This document shows, piece by piece, positions 45,123 through 53,638 of a stretch of DNA of 64,000 nt. Positions within the stretch are counted from its first letter, which is position 1; every line of letters starts with the position of its first letter. The translations under genes were made by a program, and so were the position numbers. The stretch comes from Neptunicella plasticusilytica (GTDB lineage: Bacteria; Pseudomonadota; Gammaproteobacteria; Enterobacterales; Alteromonadaceae): NCBI RefSeq assembly GCF_047922965.1, contig NZ_CP150481.1, forward strand, positions 3,472,001 to 3,536,000, given 5' to 3'. The notes beneath the pieces are model-generated. The model had not been told where the DNA came from, did no database searches, and was given only the letters and a program-made list of their open reading frames with translations.

Positions 45123-46130
45123 ATGTCCATCCACTGGTATCCGGGCCATATGCACAAGGCCCAAAAAGAAATCAAACAGTTACTTCCACAGGTCGATTTA
45201 CTGATCGAAGTTCTGGACGCCCGCATCCCCTACTCCAGCGAAAATCCGGCTATTGCCAAAATTCGCGGTGACAAGCCCTGTATCAAAATTCTGAATAAAA
45301 CCGATTTGGCCGACCCCGATGCGACACTGGCCTGGCAGGCTTATCTGGAGCAACAAAAAAACGTCAAGACCTTTACCACCAGCATAGAGGAACCGGGCAA
45401 AATTAAGCAGTTGCTGGATTTGTGCCGTAAAATGCTGCCTGAAAAAGACGCTGGCATAAAAACCATTAACGCGATGATTTGCGGTATCCCCAATGTGGGT
45501 AAATCCACCCTAATTAACCATTTAGCCGGACGGATCATAGCTAAAACCGGCAACGAACCCGCCGTCACCAAAGCGCAACAACGGATTAACTTGGGCAGCG
45601 GTATTGTATTATTCGATACGCCCGGCATTTTATGGCCCAAGGTAGAAAACGCCAACAGCAGTTATCGTCTGGCGGTCACTGGCGCAATCAAAAATACCGC
45701 AGCAGAATTTGACGATATGGGCTTTTTTGCCGCCGACTATCTGATTAAAGCCTATCCTGACTTGCTGAAACAGCGCTTTAAACTCGATGACATTCCTGAT
45801 ACCGAAATCGAGTTCCTGGAACTGGCCGCTAAAAGCCGTGGGGCGATTATGGCCGGCGGACGAGTTAACCTGCATAAAATTTGTGAAGTGCTGATCAATG
45901 AATTCAGGCTAGGCAAAATAGGCAGAATAACCCTGGAATCACCGGATATGGTGGAACAGGAAGAAGCAGAAATGGAGCGACAAGCTGCGGTCAAAGCCAG
46001 CAAGGATGCAGAACGCAAACAGCGCTTTAAAGACGGCTCACTGACTCCGGATAAAAAAGACGCCAAGCAGATACGAATTGAAAAACGCAACGAACGCTCG
46101 GCACAGCGCAAACGCCAAAACAGGAAATAA
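45123..46130 (+). CDS. ylqF: Ribosome biogenesis GTPase YlqF/RbgA
   Basis: A circularly permuted GTPase of 335 residues: the G4 motif NKTD (about 59-62) precedes the P-loop GIPNVGKST (about 121-129) and the G3 motif DTPG (about 165). It assists late assembly of the large ribosomal subunit. The N-terminus IHWYPGHMHKAQKEI is diagnostic. The C-terminal 70 residues are highly charged (KKDAKQIRIEKRNERSAQRK) and probably contact rRNA. Single gene. Confidence 0.95.
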   Translation: MSIHWYPGHMHKAQKEIKQLLPQVDLLIEVLDARIPYSSENPAIAKIRGDKPCIKILNKTDLADPDATLAWQAYLEQQKNVKTFTTSIEEPGKIKQLLDLCRKMLPEKDAGIKTINAMICGIPNVGKSTLINHLAGRIIAKTGNEPAVTKAQQRINLGSGIVLFDTPGILWPKVENANSSYRLAVTGAIKNTAAEFDDMGFFAADYLIKAYPDLLKQRFKLDDIPDTEIEFLELAAKSRGAIMAGGRVNLHKICEVLINEFRLGKIGRITLESPDMVEQEEAEMERQAAVKASKDAERKQRFKDGSLTPDKKDAKQIRIEKRNERSAQRKRQNRK

Positions 46131-46153
46131 GTTGCGCTTCACCCAGTGCCAAA

Positions 46154-47056
46154 CTAAGCACAAACAACAGTATTTTTGCCTTTGCGTTTAGCCTGATATA
46201 ACGCGTTATCCACGCGTTTTAACGCATCTTCGTAACTCTGATCTTGCGGCACAAAAGTTGTTACGCCAATACTGACGGTGGCTTCAATCCCGTCCTCAGA
46301 AAATGATGCGAGCTCCATTTTAATGCACTCGCACAATCGGGCAGCGAATTGCCCGGCGTGCTCAATTTCGATATTGGGTAAGGCAATCACAAACTCATCG
46401 CCACCAAACCGGCAGGCAATATCAGTTTGCCTAAGTTGTGAACGACAAATATCGGCAATGGCAAGAATCACTTTATCACCAACGTGGTGGCCCAATGTGT
46501 CGTTAATCTGTTTAAGATTGTCGAGATCAAGCATCAGCACAGAAGTTTCCGTGGAATGACGCACAAAGCTTTGATATTGAAGGGTTAAATCCCTTTCCAT
46601 CCGGCGGCGATTATACAAGTTCGTCAGTTGATCAGTATCACTAAGGGTACGTAATCGGCTTTCCAGCTCATGGCGCTCCGAAATATTACTGGCCACCCAC
46701 AGCACTACTTCTTCATCCTCAACCAGAAAATCCAGTGCCTGGATCCGCCCCTCAAACCAAATCGGTTTATCCGGCCCTTCATCAGGCAAACCTTTTACAT
46801 CGCTATTACTTAATTCGTATTCCTCAATTAATAATTTTCGGCTTTGCAACGCCGCATCTATTTTTTGCAGAAACCAGTCGGCCTTGTCAGCACGAATCAA
46901 ATCACTGATCTTTAAACCGACAAGGCCACTACCATCATGGTAGTAACGGGAATCTTTACCACCGAACACGGCGACGTACTTGCCACTGCGGGACAGGATA
47001 AAACAGGGATCGGGCAAGGCATCAAGTACAGAGGCCAAATGATTAAAACTAATCAT
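46154..47056 (-). CDS. PAS-GGDEF diguanylate cyclase
   Basis: A cytoplasmic protein of 300 residues with no membrane segment. Residues 1-130 form a PAS-like sensor (LDALPDPCFILSRSGKYVAVFGG). The GGDEF domain follows from about 150 with DTDQLTNLYNRRRME, the intact active site GGDEF in RFGGDEFVIALP, and an inhibitory I-site RxxD (RQTD) five residues upstream. It should make cyclic di-GMP and be product-inhibited. ATG 47056 has AGGATAGGG upstream and is preferred to 47089. Confidence 0.92.
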   Translation of the reverse strand: MISFNHLASVLDALPDPCFILSRSGKYVAVFGGKDSRYYHDGSGLVGLKISDLIRADKADWFLQKIDAALQSRKLLIEEYELSNSDVKGLPDEGPDKPIWFEGRIQALDFLVEDEEVVLWVASNISERHELESRLRTLSDTDQLTNLYNRRRMERDLTLQYQSFVRHSTETSVLMLDLDNLKQINDTLGHHVGDKVILAIADICRSQLRQTDIACRFGGDEFVIALPNIEIEHAGQFAARLCECIKMELASFSEDGIEATVSIGVTTFVPQDQSYEDALKRVDNALYQAKRKGKNTVVCA

Positions 47057-47240
47057 CACCCTATCCTGGCAAGCGAACTGGAGACACAACTAACTGCATA
47101 AACTTCATCTTGTGCTGAATCGATCTCGACATTGAAACTGAATGACTATAGCACTACATTTTTGTCACTGACGCAACAACGGATATCCATCTATTTACCC
47201 TTGTTAACCAACCATGATGGAATACAAAAGAATGCTCGGA

Positions 47241-47543
47241 TTAATCTATAAACATATTAATCTCGATGGACTGGACCCGTTTGTCTGCGAGACGAAAAAT
47301 TATCGGTGAAGATCCGGTATCTCCATATCTTACCCAATAACGTATTTCCGACTGTGTATATTGAGTGGGGATCCCGAAATCGGCAAAAACTGCCTCACTC
47401 TTTGCACCAATGTAACACTCAAAGGTTATTTGCGGATCGCAATGATAAATGGTTAATGAGCGAAGCAATTCCTTTTGAATAGGCTGTTCCGGTTGACCAA
47501 AGGCAAATCTGCCCACTACCAGTTGAATAAAGCCGTAATCCAA
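47241..47543 (-). CDS. Orphan protein, possibly 5'-truncated by the adjacent repeat
   Basis: A frame of 100 residues on the minus strand. Its C-terminal 85 residues look like real protein (VGRFAFGQPEQPIQKELLRS, then YIGAKSEAVFADFGIPTQYT), with normal amino acid composition, but I recognise no family. The frame would begin at a TTG (47543) without a good ribosome-binding site and runs straight out of the dispersed repeat at 47572. I read it as a 3' remnant of a larger gene whose front was replaced by the repeat, or a genuine small protein with an unusual start. Confidence 0.45.
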   Translation of the reverse strand: MDYGFIQLVVGRFAFGQPEQPIQKELLRSLTIYHCDPQITFECYIGAKSEAVFADFGIPTQYTQSEIRYWVRYGDTGSSPIIFRLADKRVQSIEINMFID

Positions 47544-47571
47544 GAAAGATGATTGGCTGCGCCAACGCCAT

Positions 47572-48145
47572 AATCCGTTCGGCCTGAGCGCGGAGCAGTC
47601 GAAGGGTGAATGTTTTATCGGCTACGCCGACGGCATCCATGCCTTTTTTCACGCCCGGTCCCATGGGGCGCAACCCTATTTACTGCGCACATCCATGTGC
47701 TTCGTCCTTCGGATCAGCTAAAGCTGTTCCAATTCATTCCCGATGAATTGGTGGAAAGACCCAAATAGGCGACAAATTTTTCTGGAAATAATTTGAACGC
47801 ACTTTAGTGCGGCCCCAAGGCGCAGGGCAGGATGCCCGGAGTAAAGGTGCTTCGCGACACAAACTTTCTTGATCCGAATAAAACACCGGCTTTAATATCG
47901 AAATGGCCAAAGGTAACGTCCGTGTAAAGCATTGGCCTTGTCCGAACATCCATGTTCGGCCATTCGACAAACCCGCGTTTTTTCGGGAAAGTGAAGTCGC
48001 TAGATAAAACCAAAGTCGGTAATGTGCCAGAAGCGGACCATCGGTAACGCCGTGGTTTGGGGCAGCCGAAACAAAGCGAAGCGGCGTGTAGGCTGTCCCA
48101 GCCGCGCGATTTTTGCGCGGTGAACAACACCACCTTGTTATGTGT
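47572..48145 (-). repeat. Dispersed non-coding repeat, copy 2
   Basis: A 570-bp non-coding stretch. Read on the minus strand it shares ordered blocks with 2759-3110: TTTGGTTTTATCTAGCGACT (48014-47995), AACATGGATGTTCGG, a GTCGCGAAGCACCTTT block at about 47845, GGCATGGATGCCGTCGGCG at about 47635-47653, and CCTTCGACTGCTC at about 47600. Additional sequence toward 48145 (GCGCGCAAAAATCGCGCGG hairpin-like) is not in copy 1. Several short open frames cross it, but their overlap in all frames and repeat nature argue against coding. Confidence 0.7.
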
Positions 48146-48146
48146 T

Positions 48147-48548
48147 TTACCTGCCATAGTAAGTTATTGACCCCATTTGATGGACAAGGTGCTCAAAGTA
48201 CAAAAACTGCTTTGCTTGCTCCTCGGCTGGCATTTGCCTAAATATGTTGCGAGCTTCAGGTGCAAGGGTGCGGACATAACCTGCGCCGTTGACTGCAAGA
48301 TAGGTAACATAGAAACCTGACTGCATAGGAACAACTTGAAGATTACCTCTTGTAGCCCAGTAATAGTTGTCGCCTTCTTTAACGATAGTGACTTTGTTTT
48401 CGGAGCTTTGAGCCTTGGTTAATAGGCTTGTATTGGATGAGTTTTCATTTGTTTCTATTTTCTTGACTGGATAACCTTCGAAGACCACTTCAGCAGCGTT
48501 AGCCACAAACGGTAGCATTAGAATTATTCCGATGATTATTTTTCGCAT
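48147..48548 (-). CDS. Small exported protein of unknown function
   Basis: A 133-residue protein with a clear signal peptide (KIIIGIILMLPFVANA), so it is probably periplasmic. The mature chain contains NYYWATRGNLQVVPMQSGFY and AEEQAKQFLYFEHLVHQ. I recognise no family. ATG 48548 is preceded by GGAGAG; an upstream in-frame start (48563) is weaker. Its 3' end abuts the dispersed repeat, and its last codons may be altered by that junction. Confidence 0.65.
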   Translation of the reverse strand: MRKIIIGIILMLPFVANAAEVVFEGYPVKKIETNENSSNTSLLTKAQSSENKVTIVKEGDNYYWATRGNLQVVPMQSGFYVTYLAVNGAGYVRTLAPEARNIFRQMPAEEQAKQFLYFEHLVHQMGSITYYGR

Positions 48549-48622
48549 GATCTCTCCTGACACATAACAGTGTATTAGCGCGACCTTGCAAGCTCGTCTA
48601 CCTTGTAAGGTAGGGGGGATTT

Positions 48623-48928
48623 ATGTATCGACACACTAATAGAGTTTCAAAAAATATTTATAAATCAAACAGTAATCAAAAACAACAAGCTCAGCAAGAG
48701 AATGATGAAACCAATCCGGTGCAAAAAACTCCCAACTTGAGAAGGCTAGTAATTATTACCGACTATAACAGTGGGGAGCCAGTAACGCACAAATTAGAGT
48801 TATTCAAAACTGACCATATTGACTGCTACAAGGTTTTTGTTGACTGGAGACTTTGGAAAGAACGAATTGGATGGAGCAATATTCTAAAAGGGATAAGAAA
48901 AGCCCTGCCTAGATTACTCAGGGTGTGA
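48623..48928 (+). CDS. Conserved-looking small basic protein of unknown function
   Basis: A 101-residue cytoplasmic protein. The first 40 residues are rich in Asn, Gln and Lys and probably disordered. The rest (RRLVIITDYNSGEPVTHKLE and DCYKVFVDWRLWKERIGWS) looks folded, and resembles unnamed proteins I recall from Alteromonadales, but without assigned function. A strong GGTAGGGGGGAT leader precedes the ATG. It is divergent from the exported protein gene. Confidence 0.65.
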   Translation: MYRHTNRVSKNIYKSNSNQKQQAQQENDETNPVQKTPNLRRLVIITDYNSGEPVTHKLELFKTDHIDCYKVFVDWRLWKERIGWSNILKGIRKALPRLLRV

Positions 48929-49197
48929 AAGACTATAATTCGCTCTAAGCTGCCATAGGGCAAAACTGGATCATAGTATCGTGCCTGCTATAGATAGTAA
49001 CTTAAGACTATCGTGCTAAATGTTTAAGCTCCGTTTCTTAAATGAAACATAATTGGGTCAAGAATTTATGACCCGACATTAATGGCGTTTTTTTCACCTA
49101 AAACACCTATACAGCCTTTATTTGCAAAGAGTTTCACGCTTCTGGGCACTTCTTTGGAAACTCAAAACAGTCCCATACTTCCAATATCAAAATGTGT
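48929..49197. other. Intergenic region before the GbsR-like gene
   Basis: About 270 bp without a gene. It contains a GGGTCA/TGACCC hairpin (49055-49074) followed 12 bases later by a seven-T run, which may end the small protein transcript. Otherwise AT-rich and featureless until the promoter at 49198. Confidence 0.5.
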
Positions 49198-49243
49198 TTG
49201 ACCCAACCACGCTTAAATTCTATACTTTCAGAAATTTCTGAAA
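49198..49243 (+). promoter_or_regulatory. Sigma-70 promoter with overlapping palindrome
   Basis: TTGACC (49198-49203), a 17-base spacer and TATACT (49221-49226) form a near-ideal promoter. The perfect 18-base palindrome TTTCAGAAATTTCTGAAA (49226-49243) starts at the last base of the -10 box and covers the start point, so it is a likely repressor site, probably for the GbsR-like protein encoded next. Confidence 0.75.
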
Positions 49244-49263
49244 ATTCAAATAAAAGAGTATTT

Positions 49264-49818
49264 ATGCCTTTATCTGCCGAACTCGAATCCTGTGTCATGC
49301 ACTTTGGTGAAATGGGCAGCCGTTGGGGGTTTAACCGCACTGTGGGCCAGATGTTTGCCCTGATTGTGTTTACCGAAGAACCACTTAATGCGGATCAGAT
49401 TGCCGCGACCTTAGGTATTTCACGCGGAAACGTAAGTATGGGCATCAAAGAATTACAAAGCTGGCAGCTAATTCGTACTCAGTCACTCCCTGGCGATCGC
49501 AAAGATTATTTTAAACCTAATGGCAGTATCTGGGACTTGGCGATGCAGGTGATGGTGGAACGGCGAAAACGGGAAATGGATCCTACACTGTCCTTATTAC
49601 GTAGCCAGTTGATTGCCAATGAAAACAATGACATCAGCGAATATACCCGGACACAAATGCATGACATTCATAACCTGCTGGAAATGTTTGGTGGCTGGTT
49701 TGACGATATGCAACGCATGAAGCCGGAACAGCTTAAAACCTTGCTAAAACTCGGCTCCGGCGTTGGCAAAGTACTGGATATGAAAGAACGCCTGCTTGGT
49801 GAAAAAAGCACGGACTAA
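49264..49818 (+). CDS. GbsR/MarR-family transcriptional regulator
   Basis: A 184-residue winged-helix regulator of the GbsR group. N-terminal FGEMGSRWGFNRTVGQMFAL and the recognition region TLGISRGNVSMGIKELQSWQ are diagnostic. The C-terminal half is a helical dimerisation and ligand region. ATG 49264 lies about 30 bases after the predicted transcription start; an in-frame ATG at 49192 lies upstream of the promoter and is rejected. The cydAB genes follow 84 bp downstream in the same direction, suggesting control of that oxidase as well as of itself. Confidence 0.88.
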   Translation: MPLSAELESCVMHFGEMGSRWGFNRTVGQMFALIVFTEEPLNADQIAATLGISRGNVSMGIKELQSWQLIRTQSLPGDRKDYFKPNGSIWDLAMQVMVERRKREMDPTLSLLRSQLIANENNDISEYTRTQMHDIHNLLEMFGGWFDDMQRMKPEQLKTLLKLGSGVGKVLDMKERLLGEKSTD

Positions 49819-49902
49819 AAAGGTTCTGGCTTAACAAGATTCTGGGTTAATGCCTACAGCGTTGACCCGACAAAATTTCAATTTAACCCTCAGGAGTATC
49901 TG

Positions 49903-51279
49903 ATGCTAGATACCTTAATATTGTCGCGGATCCAGTTCGCTGCCAATATCAGTTTTCACATTCTGTTCCCCACCATTACTATTGCACTTGGCTGGTTCCT
50001 GTTTTATTTCAAGGTTCGCCATGATATTTCCGGTCATCCGGTGTGGATGCGAATATATCGCTTTTGGGTAAAAATATTCGCATTAACTTTTGCCCTGGGC
50101 GTGGTCACCGGGATTACCATGTCATTCCAGTTTGGTACCAATTGGCCGGGTTTTATGGAAAAAGTCGGCAATATTGCCGGTCCATTGCTGGGATACGAAG
50201 TACTGTCCGCTTTTTTCCTCGAAGCGACTTTCCTGGGTGCCATGCTATTCGGTATTCAACGCTTACCCGGCTGGCTTCATACTCTGGCAACTTTTTTAGT
50301 AGCCGTGGGAACCAGTATATCGGCATTCTGGATAATCGCCCTCAATTCCTGGATGCACACTCCAACAGGCTTTGAAATGATTGATGGCGTTGCCCATCCC
50401 ACCGACTGGTGGCAGATTATTTTCAATCCGTCCATGCCTTATCGGCTGGCTCATATGATGATTGCATCCGGTTTAACCGCCAGTTTTTTGATTGCCGGTA
50501 TTTCGGCTTATCGGCTCCTTAAAGGCGATAACAAAAGGGCGCCCAAAGTGGCGTTAAGGATCAGTATTTATGCTGCGGCGATTCTTATCCCGATCCAGAT
50601 TATGGCGGGCGATATGCACGGTTTAAATACCCTTGAACACCAACCGCAAAAAGTGGCAGCCATGGAAGGGGCCTGGAAGACCGAAAAAGGCTTGCCGTTA
50701 TTATTATTTGCCTGGCCCGATGAACAGGCCAAACAAAACCACTTTGAAATCGCAGTTCCTAAAATGGCCAGTTTGATCCTGACCCATAAACTGGATGGCG
50801 AAGTCAAAGGACTGGAAGAATTTCCGGAGCATCCGCCGGTTAAACCGGTATTTTTCAGCTTCCGGGTCATGATTGGTATGGGCTTGTTAATGTTGGCGAT
50901 TAGCTGGTTTGTCGGCTTCGGTATCTTGCGCCGACGTTACCCGTCCAAACTCATGCTGAAAGTGTTGGTGGGGATGTCCTTCTCTGGCTGGATAGCAACA
51001 TTGGCCGGTTGGTATGTTACCGAGGTCGGTCGTCAACCCTATCTGGTGTCCGGCGTACTTAAAACCGCCGATGCCGTTACCCCCATCGCCCCGGCGAATG
51101 TCGGTTTCTCGTTGGCCATGTATCTCATCCTGTATGCGGTGCTGATGTTGGCTTATTTACAGACGGTATTTTATATGGCCAGAAAATCCGTCGACGTCGA
51201 TGAATTTGAAGATCTCAATAGTGTGCAAGATAAAACCGTAAACGCGGAATTGGACGACAAAGAGGAAAATCCGGCATGA
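49903..51279 (+). CDS. cydA: Cytochrome bd-type quinol oxidase subunit I (short Q-loop, CioA-like)
   Basis: A 458-residue membrane protein carrying the hemes and the quinol site. The heme b595 histidine lies in the N-terminal NISFHILFPT, and the FALGVVTGITMSFQFGTNWP region is conserved. The C-terminal part has GWYVTEVGRQPYLVSGVLKT. The periplasmic Q-loop is short, making the protein about 60 residues shorter than E. coli CydA, as in the cyanide-insensitive (CioAB) type. CAGGAG precedes the ATG. It overlaps cydB by four bases. Confidence 0.94.
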   Translation: MLDTLILSRIQFAANISFHILFPTITIALGWFLFYFKVRHDISGHPVWMRIYRFWVKIFALTFALGVVTGITMSFQFGTNWPGFMEKVGNIAGPLLGYEVLSAFFLEATFLGAMLFGIQRLPGWLHTLATFLVAVGTSISAFWIIALNSWMHTPTGFEMIDGVAHPTDWWQIIFNPSMPYRLAHMMIASGLTASFLIAGISAYRLLKGDNKRAPKVALRISIYAAAILIPIQIMAGDMHGLNTLEHQPQKVAAMEGAWKTEKGLPLLLFAWPDEQAKQNHFEIAVPKMASLILTHKLDGEVKGLEEFPEHPPVKPVFFSFRVMIGMGLLMLAISWFVGFGILRRRYPSKLMLKVLVGMSFSGWIATLAGWYVTEVGRQPYLVSGVLKTADAVTPIAPANVGFSLAMYLILYAVLMLAYLQTVFYMARKSVDVDEFEDLNSVQDKTVNAELDDKEENPA

Positions 51280-52271
51280 TCGAAAGTAATCTTCCGACAA
51301 TATTTCTAGCCTTGATGGGACTATCGGTGCTGATTTACGCCATGCTGGACGGCTATGATCTCGGCGTAGGTATATTGTTACCTATGGATAGCCGCGAACA
51401 ACGCGACAAGATGATTGCCTCCATCGGCCCATTTTGGGACGCTAACGAAACCTGGCTAGTGCTGGCCATCGGCATATTGCTCATCGCCTTTCCTACGGCT
51501 TATAGCCTGGTACTTAAAGAACTGTATATTCCAATCGCGTTAATGCTGGTCGCCCTTATTTTGCGCGGGGTGGCGTTTGATTTTAGGGCCAAGGCCATTA
51601 CCAGGCTGCAAAACCGATGGGACAGACTATTTAAACTGGGTTCCATCACCACTGCCCTGACCCAGGGATATAGCCTGGGCATGTACGTGATGGGTTTCGA
51701 GCACAGTTTGCATGCTTACGGATTTGCACTGCTCAGTGCCGCTGGCGTTACAGCGGCCTATGCCTATATTGGCGGCGCCTGGCTGGTGCTGAAAACTGAA
51801 GGTGAAGTACAGAAATATGCGGCCAAATGGGGACGTCGAGGTGGCTGGCTGGCCGCCATTGGCATCGGCGCTATTTGCATAACCAATCCAATGATCAATG
51901 AATCGGTAGCGGCTCGCTGGTTTACCCTGCCAGAAGCAATTTTGCTGTTACCCGTACCCTTGATGTGTATTGTGCTGGTCGTGGTAGTCGATCGCTATTT
52001 ACGCCGTGTTCCGCATGCCAGCGACTTTGGCTGCTGGATCCCCTTTACGGGTGCCGCATCATTATTTGTACTGAGTTTATTGGGATTGGCCTACAGTTAC
52101 TTTCCCTATGTCGTGCCTAACCGATTGACCGCAATTGAATCGGCCAGCGCCAGCGAATCCTTGATGTTCGTATTCTATGGTGTGGCTATCGTTTTTCCGG
52201 TTATTCTGGCCTACACCGGCTTGTCATACTGGATTTTTAGGGGCAAATCTACCGAACTTAAATACTGGTAA
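51276..52271 (+). CDS. cydB: Cytochrome bd-type quinol oxidase subunit II
   Basis: A 331-residue membrane protein with eight to nine helices, starting with ALMGLSVLIYAMLDGYDLGVG and GPFWDANETWLVL, both CydB signatures. It pairs with CydA to reduce oxygen to water without proton pumping, protecting against low oxygen and respiratory poisons. No small CydX gene follows. Confidence 0.95.
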   Translation: MIESNLPTIFLALMGLSVLIYAMLDGYDLGVGILLPMDSREQRDKMIASIGPFWDANETWLVLAIGILLIAFPTAYSLVLKELYIPIALMLVALILRGVAFDFRAKAITRLQNRWDRLFKLGSITTALTQGYSLGMYVMGFEHSLHAYGFALLSAAGVTAAYAYIGGAWLVLKTEGEVQKYAAKWGRRGGWLAAIGIGAICITNPMINESVAARWFTLPEAILLLPVPLMCIVLVVVVDRYLRRVPHASDFGCWIPFTGAASLFVLSLLGLAYSYFPYVVPNRLTAIESASASESLMFVFYGVAIVFPVILAYTGLSYWIFRGKSTELKYW

Positions 52272-52285
52272 CCGAGGTCGTAACT

Positions 52286-52327
52286 ATCCCTGTCTAGACA
52301 TGCCAATTTTTAGCTTTAGACAGGGAT
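52286..52327. terminator. Inverted repeat between convergent cydB and coiled-coil gene
   Basis: ATCCCTGTCTA and TAGACAGGGAT, an 11-bp perfect stem with a 20-base loop, lie across the 3' end of the convergent gene at 52294. There is no T-run on either side; a role as a shared transcription end is likely but unproven. Confidence 0.45.
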
Positions 52328-52731
52328 TCAATCTGCTGGTATGCCAGCAATTTATTATTTTGTTCAGCATAGCCGCTGTTATCCAGCTTTTCAGCTGCCC
52401 GCTCCGCCGCTTCACGCACCATTTCCTCCAACTGGGTAGTGAGCATTTCCAGTTGCTTTTTTTGCTGTTCGGTCGGGTTTTCCAGCTTCTCCAGCTGTTC
52501 TATCTTGTCTTTTAGTTCGTCCATTTTTTCTTTGTCCAACCCAATTCGGTTGGCCAGCATCTGTTCGAATGCTTCACTGAGAAACACTTTGTCATCCGCA
52601 GCTTTATTCTGGTCAGAATCTGCCACCGTTTCGGCATCTTTTTGCCGGGTTGCAGAGGCCTGAGATTGGCTGGACGCCGAGCTATTTGCAGCAGATGTAG
52701 GCGTGGTATAAGACTGATTGCTAATAAACAT
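52294..52731 (-). CDS. Coiled-coil protein of unknown function
   Basis: A 145-residue protein. Residues 1-45 are Ser/Ala/Thr-rich and probably disordered; the rest is a strongly charged helix with heptads (KMDELKDKIEQLEKLENP and KKQLEMLTTQLEEMVREAAE) that should form a coiled coil. I recognise no family, signal peptide or membrane segment. The composition is not like a translation artefact of the complementary strand, and codon use is normal. No strong ribosome-binding site before ATG 52731. Confidence 0.7.
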   Translation of the reverse strand: MFISNQSYTTPTSAANSSASSQSQASATRQKDAETVADSDQNKAADDKVFLSEAFEQMLANRIGLDKEKMDELKDKIEQLEKLENPTEQQKKQLEMLTTQLEEMVREAAERAAEKLDNSGYAEQNNKLLAYQQIESLSKAKNWHV

Positions 52732-52827
52732 GGGCTTAACTCATCCGGTTACAATGGCTAGGTTAGGCTTCAGCAATTAAAATGCCAGTTTCTGCAGGCT
52801 CTGTTGGTTTTTGCTATGTGGACTTCG

Positions 52828-53622
52828 CTACCAAAGATACATACTGGCTTGCTTATTGATGATTTGCAGCTGATAGACTCGGGAACAGTAAGTGCCCGTC
52901 ACACCGCAGCATACATGTAGAGGTAACAGATGTTCCTCTCTGGGATGACAAAAACGGGCAGCTGGGGCGTTTTCCCAGTCAACCAGGCGTTGCCTTCTTT
53001 GCTGCTCAGACAAGTTCGCACTGCTACAGGTTTCGATTAACCACTGTTCAAATGCGTCATTCATTGCGCGCGACTCAGCGTTATCAGGTGTGAAAAACGC
53101 TCGCATATTATGAAACGAAAAACCGGAACCGATGATCAACAGATTGTCATAATTCAACTTTTTTAGTGCCGAGCCGATGTTCAGATGTTGTTCGGCATCC
53201 AGGCTGTTAAGTAAAGAAAGTTGAACACAGGGAATATCCGCTTCGGGATACATAATTTTAAGCGGTACAAACATACCATGGTCAAAACCCCGTTGCGCAT
53301 CCAATTGACAGGCTATCCCTTGATGTTCCAGTTGTGCCTGAACAAGACTGGCTAGCTGCGGGTCGCCGGGACAGGGGTAGTTGATATGGTAGGATTCTTC
53401 CGGGAAGCCGCCATAGTCATAGATTAATCGCGGCATTTTCCCTGATGTCACCGTCGCAACCGGCTCTTCCCAATGAGCGCTGATAACAACGATGGCGGAG
53501 GGTTTACTGATTTCCCTGGCGATAGACTTAAGACAATCCACCATTTGCTGATGTCCCGGATCTGCCAGTAAAGGCATGGGTCCACCACCATGAGATAAAA
53601 ATAATACCCGAGTATTGTTCAC
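52828..53622 (-). CDS. LigB/DODA-type extradiol ring-cleavage dioxygenase
   Basis: A 264-residue class III extradiol dioxygenase with the N-terminal FLSHGGGPMPLL (first iron His), VVISAHWEEPV (second His) and the conserved GFDHGMFVPL and GSGFSFHNMR. Related enzymes open 4,5-dihydroxyphenylalanine or protocatechuate-like rings; small bacterial members such as YgiD act on DOPA. Translation starts at GTG 53622, which has AGGAGA upstream. In-frame codons further up overlap the channel gene and do not match the family. No aromatic pathway genes are adjacent. Confidence 0.88.
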   Translation of the reverse strand: MNNTRVLFLSHGGGPMPLLADPGHQQMVDCLKSIAREISKPSAIVVISAHWEEPVATVTSGKMPRLIYDYGGFPEESYHINYPCPGDPQLASLVQAQLEHQGIACQLDAQRGFDHGMFVPLKIMYPEADIPCVQLSLLNSLDAEQHLNIGSALKKLNYDNLLIIGSGFSFHNMRAFFTPDNAESRAMNDAFEQWLIETCSSANLSEQQRRQRLVDWENAPAARFCHPREEHLLPLHVCCGVTGTYCSRVYQLQIINKQASMYLW

Positions 53623-53638
53623 TTGCTCTCCTGGCGGA

